Positions 45,240 through 57,109 of a DNA stretch of 64,000 bases are shown here, piece after piece. The stretch is from Salvator merianae (Eukaryota > Chordata > Lepidosauria > Squamata > Teiidae), in NCBI GenBank assembly GCA_003586115.2, contig QVOM02000116.1, positions 30,357,062 through 30,421,061 on the forward strand, given 5' to 3'. The notes beneath the pieces were generated by a model that was not told where the DNA came from, ran no database searches, and saw nothing but the letters and a program-made list of their open reading frames with translations. The stretch's first letter is position 1, and each line of letters starts with the position of its first letter. The translations under genes were made by a program, and so were the position numbers.

Positions 45240-48200
45240 GGTTTGTCTTACTTTGGAGCATTTTTCCTTTTCTGCTGAGCTGTGTCTGGGTATGTTTCTG
45301 CATAAGCCAGCATAGTTAGCCTGGAACAGGGTGGGGCTGAAGTTGTGTATCCAGTCCAGTTCATAGAGTTTAAGCCGTGCAAGCCAGCATAAAATATTTA
45401 TTGAGGTGGGGGATTGAATAGGGTTTCTCACAAGTAAACTCTGGTTTGTTTCTTCTTTGAGTCTTTAAGAATCCACTCCTAGGCATGGGAAAATGAGATT
45501 GGCAAAAAGTCATTTCAGCTTCTGGAAGAGGCAGAGAAAGAATTATTGTCCAAAATTACAATCCATTTTCAGTTCTGAGGCTGCAGTCAGACATGGTTAA
45601 AGGGATGCCTTCTGGGCATCAGAAATGTCTGGCAGTCCCAATATAATGCCAGGATAGTTGTGGGTTTTTACCTGCATCTGGAAGCACTCAAAGACTTCTA
45701 AACAATCAATTGCTTGAATGTGTTACATTACATTCTAACATTTGATTGCTGTTTCCAGCTCCATTGGGAGCAGCACATATTCTGTGATTATCCTAAGTGC
45801 TGGGAAGGATCTGATAGTCAGCGTACCAAACCAGTCATAAACATCTACAGGCTATGTGATCATGAAATAATTATAGTAATGGTTAAGGGGGAAAAAAAAG
45901 CTTCGCATAGAAGGATCTTAGTGCCTTACCCAAAATTCATAGGAATGAATTATGTTTTCTTACAGATCTGAGTAATGAGGGAATGTTAAGGGAGATACTG
46001 CCATTTGCTGGCATTCAGTCTGGTTTTCATAAATATTTCATTTTACAGCTGGACAAAATGGCTTGTTCATAGAACAAAGCATCCTTCTCTAAATAATAAA
46101 CATCTGAGTAACAACATTTGAAGTCTATGGAATATTTATGTGATGTGGTATCTGTTTCTTTGAAAAAGTTCAGGACTCTTTCTCAGGAACTGATGACCTC
46201 ACATGGATCATTAGCATCAGCTGTGACTTCTGTGCAATGGAATCTGTAGAATGGCAGGAGGAAGGTGAGGCTATAAATGGCAGCTTCTCTTTGATTAGCT
46301 TAAGCCACACTTTGATCTGCAGCAGACCAAAATGCAATTTGGAGAGATCACAGTTGAGGCTTCAATTTAGCCCGCTCCTTCCCATGCCAGATTGCTGCTT
46401 CTGCTGCCTGAGTTGCTATGGGTTGCCAAGAGACCTAAGCAGGGATTTCTTACACAACTGGTGGAACGTGATCTCCTGTGTTCAATGCAATCCTGGAAAT
46501 TTTCAGTAAAAGTGATTTGGCCTCCACAGCACCATTGCCAGACCAGTAGCCTGGGTTTTCCCCTTGCAGTGCCATTGATTTAATGATACTCTGGACTTTT
46601 CTCCCACAGTGCCCACTGATTTGCATTGGCTGACTGAATATTATCTATGTGGTATCTGTGGTAGACTAGTCCTCCATGATTCCTCCAACCCTGAATTTCC
46701 CACCATGCCAACTGTGATCACCTCAAACCACAGATGCATCTGCATTCTATGTATATTTTCATCAAAGTAAAGAAATAAGGGCAATTGTGAAACACTTGAA
46801 ACAGTTGTGAGCTGAAAAGCACTTGTTCTAATACTAGTAATTGTCATAGTATTTTCTGAGCACATTATAGCTTGACTGGGGTCTGCAAAACAGATTACTT
46901 CTTTATTTGCTGAGTACTTTTAAAATTGTGCCAGAATGGATTATGTGTCCCACCAAGAACACTGTCACATTCCAGCTGTGAGAAAAATTATGCATTTTAT
47001 GTGACTGATTTGCATTCAGGCTAACTTTGCCTCTATAGGAAGGCATTGCCAAGGCACTTGAGGACTGGATTTCAATCTGTATGTTATAGTTCTCTAATAT
47101 TCTCACTGAGTATTAATTAAATAAACTTAATCTGCAATTTTTAAAAAAATTAAGTCAGCCTCTAGTAAAAACATAACATGAAAAAGGGTATCGTACCTCA
47201 TTCTCTCATTGATCTGGGTCTTTCACATGGGTATAACTACTTTCTTTTTAACTCCTGCTTCTTAGAACTGGAAGATTTCTTTGAGCTGATTAATCAGAAT
47301 GTATTGAAATTTCTCAGTTTTGCAACTGTTCAGAGTCCAGATTTTAAAGATTCTGTAAGATCAAAATAAATCTATGGCTGCCTAGTTCTTTCTTTAAGGA
47401 CTGTTCCACTAACACCATTCAGTTTTTCAAAAAGCTACTGCATTTTTCTTAAATGCCATTCTCACAAACTCGGTCATACTGCAGTAGGATTAACTATGTT
47501 TCAAAGTATATCAAGGTACCATCTTTAGGAGGCCATAAATCTTATAACTGTTTCATATGCGTGGAGAGGAATTTTTCTTGAAAAATGTAGCAACTCTTTC
47601 TTTTACTTTCGACGAGCCTTCCAAGAAAGTTGATGTTTCAAGGTGTGATAAAGATAAAGATGAGCCACATCTTGATAGCATAGGTTGTGCAGAGGCAAGG
47701 ATACTTCTTCCCACCCCCCGAGCAGGCTGTGTGCCAGCTAAATGGCTGGTGCCTTGCCCTTCAATGTCTTCAGAAGCCTTTCCATCACACTGGAAAGGGC
47801 CCCAGAAGTGGGACTTTGGTGGTGTGGCACCTCTGTAAAGCAGGCGCATTGGTCAATCTTACTGTTGCCATGTGTTTACAAGAGTGACTGAGGGTGGTGA
47901 AAACCCTCAAAGCAGTTAAATATGCTCTGAGGAAAGATGCTGAGAAGGACAATTCAAGTCCTGCCAGTGCCTTGAATCTCAAATGGGTGCCTCTGGTATT
48001 TGACTGCAGCACTTTTGGGGCTTCCTCAGAGTGCCCCCCACTGTAGGTGTGGATGCAGCCAAAGTTAAATAACCAAGAAAATCAGTGACAGCTGTGGCCA
48101 GTGCAGGTGACTGCAGTCAGAAGCCCTTCTTCCTGGTAAAAACCAGTTTGAGAGCTTTGTTGGAGGTCCATGTGGCATTGGGAAATAGTCCTTTCCAACT

Positions 48201-48255
48201 TAGATTGAGGGAAGATTTGCCAGTGCAGCTCGGACTTCAAAGGAAATTCACAAAC
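45240..48255. other. Mostly unrecognised stretch
   Basis: ggctgcagtcagacatggtt at about 45581 resembles the terminal motif of family B (GGCTGYRNNCAGACAT) and may be a lone end. Otherwise no family or gene recognised. Confidence 0.35.
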
Positions 48256-48258
48256 GAG

Positions 48259-48593
48259 GGCTGTGATCAGACAGAGCAAAAAAACAGCATCTCTGAGGTG
48301 GTACAAAGATGGCTTAGAGTTGGGATCGTTCACACACCAGTCTGCCCCTCCCCCTCTCATAAACATTCTGTGCTAGAACAGGTGGATTAGAGAAGAGTTG
48401 AGAACACAAGGGCCATGCGCTGTAGCTGCATCCAGACGTCACTTACTTATTCTGTTGTATTTGGATGTTCCGAAATATCCATGTGTTATTCTGGAATATC
48501 CAAATGTAACAGAATAAGTAAATGACATCTGGATGCAGTCTGTCTCTCTGAACCAGTTTTGAGCTGCTCCTTTTGTTATGTCTGCACGCAGCC
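48259..48593 (-). mobile_element. Family-B deletion derivative with nested hairpin MITE
   Basis: Ends ggctgtgatcagacag and tgtctgcacgcagcc are inverted; read on the minus strand the left end continues AGACATAACAAAAGG exactly as at 39256. Only the two end segments of the 775-bp family-B element remain (about 335 bp in all), and most of the space between is taken by the hairpin at 48425-48539. Confidence 0.65.
48425..48539. repeat. Hairpin MITE with 53-bp arms
   Basis: Arms 48425-48477 and 48487-48539 pair over 53 positions with about nine mismatches, around a 9-base loop. The central block ttacttattctgtt pairs without error. Ends are of the form GCTGCATCCAGAYGTCA. Nearly the whole unit is palindromic. 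Confidence 0.85.
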
Positions 48594-48599
48594 TAGCTT

Positions 48600-49640
48600 T
48601 CAATGGGTCGAGGGGCTTCCAGGTGCACCCACCCAAACCAGCTACTTCTCACTAAATGTATCTTTTGTGACTTCTAATGAATAAAATCTGTATAAAATGC
48701 TATGATGTCACTTTATAAACAAACACACTTTTTCGTTCTTGCAGCACGTTTACCTGAAGGAAGCTTATAAATCCTGATAACGATAACCTGAGAGATGCTA
48801 TTAAGTAGAACTTGAATCATGAATTGCATAGACACACCTTCTTGGATTCCTTTGCTGTACAGGTTTCAGTGCTGAAATATAAATAAACTCTAGAGAGTAA
48901 AGAGGGAATGATGGATAGCTGGATGTGAGGACATCTAATTAAAGAATCATCAAATTCTCTAAAACATTGAGAAGAAAAAAAATCCATTATAGGCAACAAG
49001 ATGGAGACAAAGCAGCTTTTAATTTCTCATCAATTTTCTTTAGATGAGAAAGCAGCAAAGAACCATCAGATCTGCAGAACAAATGAGTTTCTGATATTAC
49101 AGCTTGTAACAGCAAAATGAATTTTACACTATCGGGAATCATTACTGCACAGGATCTCCAGGTCCTGGCATCTCTTATGATTGACACACATATTGACGAC
49201 AGAATTGCATGACTTCAGTATGATTGATAGGCAGCCTTCTGTAGAAATTAAGCACACCTATCTTCAGCTACAGAAAAAAAAGAAACGCTTTCTTGTTCTC
49301 ATCCAGTAAGATTGCTTCATCCAGTTAATCCTTTGCTGCTCTGTGTTTTCTCATTTTTAGGTCCTTGATGTAGCTGCAGAAGGCCAACACAGAAGGGAAA
49401 AGGCAATATTACAATTTTTTTCAAAGAGCTTCCCCCCCCCCCCAAGTTATCCTTCTGTAATAAGGCTGGAACAAGCCACAAAGCAAAAGAGGCAGAGTAT
49501 AAATTTTTCCAGAATTTCATCTGTACCAGAGTGTCACTCTGCTGTTTTCAGTATAAAGATAGATAGCTTCTGCATCATGCACCTTGGCACATGATGTGGA
49601 GTTTGGTCTCGACCCATGTGGAGTAATGGATGATGATGTC
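48600..49640. other. Unrecognised stretch
   Basis: No gene or repeat family recognised; poly-C run near 49433-49443. Confidence 0.4.
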
Positions 49641-49659
49641 CACTCAGGGCTGTCCACTC

Positions 49660-49890
49660 CACCAAGTCCTCATCCTTCCCTAACTCTGGTGTCTGGGATT
49701 ACAGCAGCACACCACAAATGGTCTCTTTCTGGGACCATTTCTGGGAGCCCGGTGAAATAGTGCTGAGTTCCACACACTGCTTGGACTGGTCCAGCCATCT
49801 AGGAATGCTCTTCCAGAAGCATTCCAACTATACACTGGGAACACTTGGGAGACTGCTTTAAAGTGATTTGTTGGTGCCCCCCCCGGCGCC
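49660..49890. mobile_element. Degenerate MITE-like repeat, related to 1885-2215
   Basis: Matches the 2080-2215 segment in block order (see that entry). Non-coding. Confidence 0.4.
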
Positions 49891-49899
49891 ACTGGAGCA

Positions 49900-52545
49900 T
49901 GGACTAACTAACATTGTTGTCCAAACAAAGTGTTCCTCAGGAGGTCGTGCCTTCTAGGGCTGGCTCTAGCATGCAGATGACACAGACTATGCAGGAAACT
50001 AATGCAGTCCCCAGGGACTGTGTGGTGGGTGCAGTAAAACCTAGAACAGACAAGGTAAATCATAAGATGGAAATAATGGTGATGATGGACAGAATGGTTT
50101 TCATGCATATGCAGGGTGAATTCCTGTATATGGAAATGGATGAAAACACGAAATTAGCTCATATAAGCACCAAAAAGGCTTTAGCATATCAAGCTCTAGT
50201 GGAGAAATTAAGAAAAAATTAGAACATGCAGTGGCAGCCCACAAGATAGGACAATGAGAGTAATGGGAGAGGAGGGAAGTTTTGATTAAACTCTGACCTG
50301 AGGATCAAAATGAAGCTTGGGGAAATCAAAGGAAGGTTCCCAGTCAGATCCTTGCCCTCACCCCTGTCCTCACAAACATACTCTGCATGCCATCCCTGGA
50401 AAAATGACCTGTGCCCTGCACCTAGGTCAGCATCAGGAACAGATGGATATATAGGTGTTCATATAATGCTGTGGTTTGGTTCCTGCAGACTACCATGTTG
50501 TGCAAAACTACATTGTATAGTTAATTTCTACCCATAAAAAATTGGAAGTTATGGGAATGATAGGAACTCAGTTTATCAACATGTGCCAATGACACTGGGA
50601 TGGGGAGCAGACATGGTCTACCAACCATTAGTGCACTGGAAGTTTCTTCTAATAGCACACTCTGGTCTGTTGGCTTCATCCGAAGTCCTCTATGCACTGG
50701 CAAATCTCCCTTTGATTCATCCTCAAATTGGTTAAATCCAAGATGAGATTGCAGGCATGTGGATGGCTTCAAATGAAGCTGATCAACTGGAGTGCCTTGG
50801 TACCAGGGGGCTTCAGCTGCACCCAGTGTTGCTAGCCTTTACAACTGCCAATAGAAGTCACTGGTATTGCAGAAGCTTAATTGTATTTATTGCAGGTCTA
50901 TTGCATTAAATGGGGAAAGGCAATTTTTACTGATCTTGTAAGAGTAAAATTGTGCTATACATTATATGAGAGATCAGAGTATGGACAGTACAATCCCATT
51001 TACCTAACACCTATCCCAGAGTCAGTTTTAAAGATGTTGGTGCCCAGGGCAACCAATTTTTTGGCACCTTTCCAAGCTTGCTTTTTTTCTTGTATCCAGG
51101 GCCTTGATCAGGGATGTCACCTGGCAGATATTTTCCTGCACGTTGCCCTTCATAGGATAGAGGCACATGAAGGCTTAGAAGGAGACAATTCTGGGTGGTC
51201 CTTGGAGTGTCTACACCCAGATTCAATTGTTTGACACTGTGCAAAGAACCGTTGTCTCTTCCTAGTCAAATGATCTCCAGCTCACAGGGGCTTTCTGGTC
51301 CACAAAGTTCAGGAATGGTCCCCTCCAGTGTCTGTGGGCTCCGTAGGCTGCCATATTTGGCCTCTACAGACTACACCTATTAGAGACATGGCTGGATCTG
51401 GTAGCTTGTGAGGAAGTGATGGAGAGGTGGTGTGAGTGATCTTGGTCCTCCTACTCAAAGCTCTTGCCTGTTTGCTTTTCTTCCCTAGTTGACCTCTCAG
51501 GGCTGTTGCTGGCTTATAGGAAGAGAAGGGGGCAAAGAGGAACCAAACCTTCTGGCCTGGAATGGAGGGAATGGGGCACCCAGTGGAAGAGTGACTGGCT
51601 AGGGTGAGGACTTTGTCTCACCAGTGTTGACCACCATAAAGAGCATGGCCTCTGGCTGGGTGTTTAGCTCTCACAGGGTGGCTGTGCGGTAGGAATCTTG
51701 GCCAAAGCCAAAGCCAAAGCCAAAGCCAAAGCCAAAGCAGCTGCTCTCTTTTCCACAGTCATGTGTATGGTGAGACCACCAATAGAGGACTTTTTGCACT
51801 GTTTCTTCTCTTCCATTATTCAGCGGAAGACTGTGGTCACCAAGGTGGCTCAGTTAAGATTTTTCATGCCTTTCCTTCTCTTACACTAGCTTCCTAATTG
51901 CAGAGAAGTAATGGTGTGAAAAGTCCTCTATGGGGCACTGTGGCTGCCACCTTGCTCTCCCTTTTCCACAGCCACATGTATTCCTGGCCCCACAGCATCC
52001 CCTGGGCATGGCACTCCTGTGTGACTTGAACTTTCACACTTGCCGAAAGCTGGTTCTGACCTTCCAAACAGAAAACTGTTCAGTTAAATTTCCTGACAAG
52101 TCAAGCTATTTCTCCTGCATGCCAGGTAATAAGGCTCCTATGGTAGATGGATTAAAACACGTAAAAACAGATACATAGATTAATGGGTAGCCTTTCAAGA
52201 ATGATGAAAGGATTCTAAGAAATATTGCAATGGTAAAAATATTGGCGGACAGGTAACTGTTTCTATAAATGTTCCTACTAATATAAATAAAATTAAGAGT
52301 GCTTCAAAGTCTGAACTTATGCCCAAATATGTAAAAAAGCAAACACAGACAAAAAACACAGATGCAAATCTTTGAGTGCTAGAGATCTTCTTTGCAGTTT
52401 CAGAAAAAGTCAGGACAACTATTTGAACTACTTTTGCTTAGAAAGATTTCTTTAAATGTAAACATTGATTAGTCTTCAAGCTTTCTGATGCATCATCACC
52501 ATCTTCATCATCATTTTTGGTGGTGAGCAGAGGAATGCTTTGGAC
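49900..52545. other. Mostly unrecognised stretch
   Basis: No gene recognised. The 102-codon plus-strand frame 49914-50222 and the 117-codon frame 50881-51234 have no domain I can name. A hexanucleotide repeat at 51701 is listed separately. Confidence 0.35.
51701..51738. repeat. (GCCAAA)6 hexanucleotide repeat
   Basis: Six perfect gccaaa units plus gc. It yields a spurious Lys-Ala repeat frame. Confidence 0.95.
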
Positions 52546-52549
52546 TGGG

Positions 52550-53010
52550 GCCATTTCTGTGCTCAGGTTTGTTATCCTCATGCCCTGGGCCAGGATACGC
52601 AACCCATCCCACACCAGGATAGGTTGCTGCTGGACTGAGATAGAGCTGTCCGCATTTTAGATGGCCTGTGCTGTCGCAGACCCAGCCATCAACTTTGAAG
52701 TCTGGGCCCAGCTCTCAGAGCCAGTGCCCAGCCTCTGAAGACCTCCAGTGTTTAGCAGCACATCACTTCTGGCAGTGCTTCTTGCAAAATGTGGTCCCCC
52801 ATAGACCCACTAGTACCTTACTGTTGAGATCTACTGGTAGAGTAGGAGAGGGTGCTCTTTTGGCACCCTAGCCTGCTTTCTTGCTTTGCACAATGTGGAA
52901 AAAGTGTTCTAGAAGGGAGCATGGCTTCCCCTCTCCTGCACCGGCATGCATAAGGGAGTCCATAGGAACCTTTCTTCTGCTGGGATACTGCTGAGTGTGG
53001 AAATGGCTTG
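52550..53010. mobile_element. Family-H MITE-like element
   Basis: Ends ggccatttctgtgctcagg and ctgagtgtggaaatggc are inverted repeats (GCCATTTCYRYRCTCAG). The interior atacgcaacccatcccacaccaggatagg is the reverse of the 54700-54760 interior in the element below. No protein. Confidence 0.5.
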
Positions 53011-53339
53011 CATCCGCACCCAATAAAATGAGCAGCTTAATTAGGGTGGTGGTGTCCACATGGTAATGCTTTGCTCTGCATTAAAGGCTAGAAAATGCTC
53101 TTCCAAAATGCATTCTATGGCCTGAGCCACAGCGAGTAAGGCTGGGGAAACAGATCCAGACACCTTGGGGATAGTTGCAGCAGATCATGGTGCGAACAAT
53201 TTGTACCTGGAACTGTCCTCGCAGCAAGTGTGAAAAGGCCCATTATTTCAACTGACCCTGTTTGATCAGAAAGCCAACATATGAACAATTAAATCATTGC
53301 ATCCTTGAGACTTGGCTGGCAGCAGGGCTAGAGGCTGTC

Positions 53340-53410
53340 ATGTAAGAACATGAAAAAAGACCTGCTGGATCAGGCCAAATACTGATCTAGGCTATGAGCA
53401 TTGGTGAAGC
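53340..53410 (-). mobile_element. CR1-like 3' end fragment
   Basis: gtaagaacatgaaaaaagacctgctggatcaggccaa is the antisense CR1 3' terminus; only about 60 bases are recognisable. Confidence 0.6.
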
Positions 53411-53954
53411 CTGCAAGTAGGGGAAAGAAATAAACTCCTCATTGTCCTGCTAGTGAGGAGAAATAGGAGTTTCTTTCCCTCATTCCAACTAGCATGGAAT
53501 AATGATTGATTTGGTATAAGTTCCTGATGCCAACTGCTTTCCTGTCAAAATCTCATATATCTGGTTGAAAAAAATAATAAATAACAATTTGTCAGATAAC
53601 CGTAAGCAACCTTGCTGTGGAATAACAATGCCATTATGCCATGAATTATCTTCAGCATATGCTAGAAACAGAAACTGTGAGTGGTGGCAGGTACACCAGC
53701 TGGAAGATTTTATTTATTTGTCCCACACTTTGGAACATTGCGAGTTTGCCCTGACACAGCTGGCACACTCTGACTTCCTTTGTTTTATCTAATCCCGTAA
53801 ACCTGCAAAGACATAATCTTACCTTCACAGTGCCACTGATTTGCTTTGGGAGACAGAGGCCCTTTGTGCATGGATTGTTGTTCCAGGCTAGGAAAGAGTC
53901 CATGGGCTTCTCTTCTGCATGCAAGCATGGGATAAGGGTGTCCCCGCCCCCTGA

Positions 53955-54234
53955 AGGAGGCACAGTGGCACAGAAGGCTAAGGCACTGATCTTTCAATAG
54001 GAGGATTGGAGTTCAAGGCCCCTGTCTGCCGTGTAGAGGGGATGAACGCCCTCTACTGGCCTCTAGCTCCAGCCAACCTAACTGTTTGAAAGCAAGTAAT
54101 TGCAAGTAGATAAACAGGGAGCATCACATTGTGTGATGCAGAAGATAGACAGATGTAAGCCTTCAGGCGAAAAATAACCTTGTACGCCGCTTTGAGTCAG
54201 CTTCGGCCGAGAAAAGCGGGGTATAAAAACCAAG
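53955..54234 (+). mobile_element. tRNA-derived SINE with L2-like tail
   Basis: Head ggcacagtggcacagaaggc (A-box-like) and gagttcaaggcccctgtctg (B-box-like), a body of about 180 bases, and a tail gtacgccgctttgagtcagc, gagaaaagcggggtataaaa. The tail resembles the L2 3' end at 33685-33730 (gccgccctgagtc, ggggcggcatataaat). That implies mobilisation by L2 machinery. It is followed by a long TTC repeat that grew from the 3' end. Confidence 0.7.
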
Positions 54235-54307
54235 TTCTTCTTCTTCTTCTTCTTCTTCTTCTTCTTCTTCTTCTTCTTCTTCTTCTTCTTCTTCTTCTTC
54301 TTCTTCT
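54235..54307. repeat. (TTC)n microsatellite at SINE 3' end
   Basis: About 24 uninterrupted TTC units directly after the SINE tail; translates into a meaningless poly-leucine frame. Confidence 0.95.
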
Positions 54308-54784
54308 GCTGTTAGTATGCTCCATCCACACAGGACAGAGCATAAACTGGGCTACAGCATTTACAATAGTGCCTTAGCCTGATTTAACAGCAGTCCTCAA
54401 CACTGAGGTCTACTGGCATGCTAGCCATCTTATCCCAGGAAGTGGGACATGGGTGGAAGACACACAACCCTCACCCTCTCTTCCAAGATGCAGAGGACCT
54501 ATTTTGGTGCTGCAACAGGATGCACTGCCAGAATGTCCCTCCCCCTTGGGAACTACAAAGATAAAGAAATTTCATTCCTGCCTTCAGACCCTAGTGCCAA
54601 CTGTGAAGCTGGCACAGCCTCTGGAGATGGTGGCAGGATCTGGCAAGTGACAGGCTACCCCAAGGCATGAAGCTCTGTCCCATGCCAGCAGCAACCTGTC
54701 TCAGCCTGGGATGAGTTGCATATCCCAGGACAGGACAGTCTGCCCTGTGCCAGGATAATGCAGGTAAGTGCAAAAAGGGGATGA

Positions 54785-56925
54785 GACTCCAGGCTTCACC
54801 TAGTCTCATGGTTTTCCACAGGCATCAGTTATTTGCACAATGTCATTTTGCAGTAGTCACTGGTTTGTGGCTACGGCCACAAGATGCCACTGCAATACAG
54901 CACGATTTATGTAGCACAGATGTTCCCAAGAAGGAAACCCCCATGGTAAGGATAAGATCAAGGACTATATATCCTCAGAGTTCAAGGACGCAGCCAAAAG
55001 GTGTGGATCAGAATCCATGGGGCAGTGGCGGCATTGACTAATTCTTTAATTAGTAGCGACTGCTTTCTTTTGCTAAGCAGTGTGAGTTCAGAAGTGGTTC
55101 AGGGAGAACAAAGTGAAACTTCCAATCAGAGCCTTTCCTTGCCTCTGCTGCCGTCCTGGAAGCAAACCAGATGTCCCCACTGCACTGTTTGGTATCCATC
55201 CAGAAACTGGCAACTTTTTAATCAAACAAAGATACCCTGCCATTTAGCAAGGAGAATTGAAAAACCATGTTATCAAGAAAAGTAGCACTTATGCCATCAA
55301 TTTTTGCTTTGGTTTCTCTTTCTCTCTTTTTTACCTAGCTAGAATCTCAATACAGTAATTTTTCCATGGAAACATTTCCAGAGAGAGATAAGATCAAAAA
55401 CCCTCTGGAAATTGTCATCCTCATCCTCTTCCTTTTAATTGCAGTGGGAAAAATATAGGAGTAAACAGAAAATTCATACAGAACACCATCTGTTGTATTC
55501 TGCAGTTAGAGCTTTTTTCCCATTGATGTAAATGGGTGCATGAGTTTTAGAAATCTTTTATTGCATACAGGTTAGTAATGAAGGTTCTCTTAATCAAACA
55601 TTTCCTGCCCTCTTTTTTATTCATTCACACAAAATTTGTGATTTTTGTGTGTGTGACAAAAGGTCAATTATAGTTTCCAATAAATCATGTTTATACTTTA
55701 GATGCACTCTGTTTTGCTGTTTGTTTGTTTTATTTATAAGTGTAGGCAGCAGTTAATAACCATTACCTGGTTGCAGTTTTGGTGTATGAGAATAATGTAA
55801 AACTGGGCTTAGAACACAGGCTTGAAGGATTGAAGCTTACTTTGTCCTTAACTTTCTAAGATGAAGGGCTAGTTTTATGGCAGCACTGTGTCGAGAAGAA
55901 TGTGTAGGAAATGGAAATGCATAATAAATGGCTGTTTTTCCTTTAGTCTTTTTGCCCACTCCATCCCCATACAAGAAAAGGAGTTGGTTCCCTCTTATTT
56001 ATATTTTTCAAAATAAAACTATAACTGACTGCAAAACAGAGGTATGATAAAAGTGAAAGTATTTCAGAATTGTGTACATGAGTATATAAAAATGGTAAAA
56101 ATGAAATTATAATTTACTGCCATTCTGGAGCAGCAAAAACTAATAAGAGGGGAAAATTTACCAATTTTATACATTTATTTTGCTTGCTTTACTGTCTTGC
56201 TGTTAATAAAAACAGGGAGAGAATTTATGTCAGCAACTGTCAACTCTTGGCATTTTTTGTCATTACTGATCTGGGCATGAAAATCCACTTTCCTCTAGGA
56301 TTCAACTTTTGAGCAAAAAGTTATTTCCCTTGCAATCACATATTAATCTGATGTGCTTGTTTGCAGAATTAGTTTTCCAGATCTGTTTATTGCGCTTGCT
56401 CAGGAAATAACAGTAAATGCTGCTGCTCTGACCTCATCCTTTAAATCCTGTTTCCTGTTATTGCTTTGTGTAGATTATTCACTGAAAGTGAAGTCTGCAT
56501 GTGTGGAATCTTTTACATATGGCACCGTTGTATAACACTATACACACTTGCTATACAAGGAAACTTACACTACATGCACATGGGGGCAGGCAGGAACTGG
56601 CTCAGAGGTGGTCCAACCATCCCCGGAAGCTATTTCTATGGCTATTGCCCCAATTGGCTCTATTTTGTGGCCTATGTGGCAGGCAACTATACCATGCAGG
56701 CACAGGCAGCACCAACCCCCATTCAGCTCTCCATTTCTAGGTGGCCACTGTGAGCTGAATCAGTGGAAGAGGACTCTGTCAGAGAAAAAATCCTGCTCTG
56801 TGCATCCTGACCCCTGCTTCAGGGTAGCAGTGAGGGCTTCAACCAAGTTTGGGATGAGGGGATGTTTAAACCTCCCACTCTGGAGGCATTTGAAGGTCAC
56901 CTCCACGGTGAGGTATAGACACCAC
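54785..56925. other. Unrecognised stretch
   Basis: No gene or repeat family recognised. The 133-codon plus-strand frame 56548-56949 overlaps two other open frames and runs into a SINE; I do not call it. Confidence 0.4.
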
Positions 56926-56931
56926 CTAACA

Positions 56932-57108
56932 GCTGTAGCTCAGGAGTAATGCAAGCAGCCGGGAAAGGAGAGGGCCACTGGTTCAATCCCCAGTAATCCG
57001 CTTCTGTATCTCTGCCAAAAAAACTGCATAGAGGTGCCCCATCGAGGTGCCCATGTAGTCAACCAGGAGTTAGCCATGACTTGGTGCTATCCAACAACAA
57101 CAGTGTAT
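56932..57108 (+). mobile_element. Sauria-SINE-like element, fullest copy
   Basis: A-box-like gctgtagctcaggagtaatg and B-box-like ggttcaatccccag mark a tRNA-derived promoter. The body tctgccaaaaaaactgcatagaggtgcc and tail aaccaggagttagccatgac, ttggtgctatcc, caacaacaac match the copy at 41685 and resemble the BovB-type Sauria SINE tail. Confidence 0.75.
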
Positions 57109-57109
57109 C

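Larger units (their letters stand above)
53857..54778. mobile_element. Family-H element split by a SINE
   Basis: Ends aggccctttgtgcatgg and taagtgcaaaaagggg are inverted. Removing the SINE at about 53955-54307 leaves roughly 570 bp, matching the 530-560 bp of the other complete copies. The blocks on each side of the SINE (catgggataaggg; cagagcataaactgggcta) are contiguous at 6921-6990. Confidence 0.6.

Noticed and set aside
51698..51889. Lys-Ala repeat frame
   Set aside because: It is a translation of the (GCCAAA)6 repeat; the rest of the frame has no support.
54180..54377. Poly-leucine frame suggesting a membrane protein
   Set aside because: It is a translation of the (TTC)n microsatellite after a SINE.
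56932..57010. A possible tRNA gene (A and B boxes)
   Set aside because: The boxes belong to a SINE with a Sauria-type body and tail, and no complete cloverleaf can be drawn. The same applies to the heads at 4806 and 53955.
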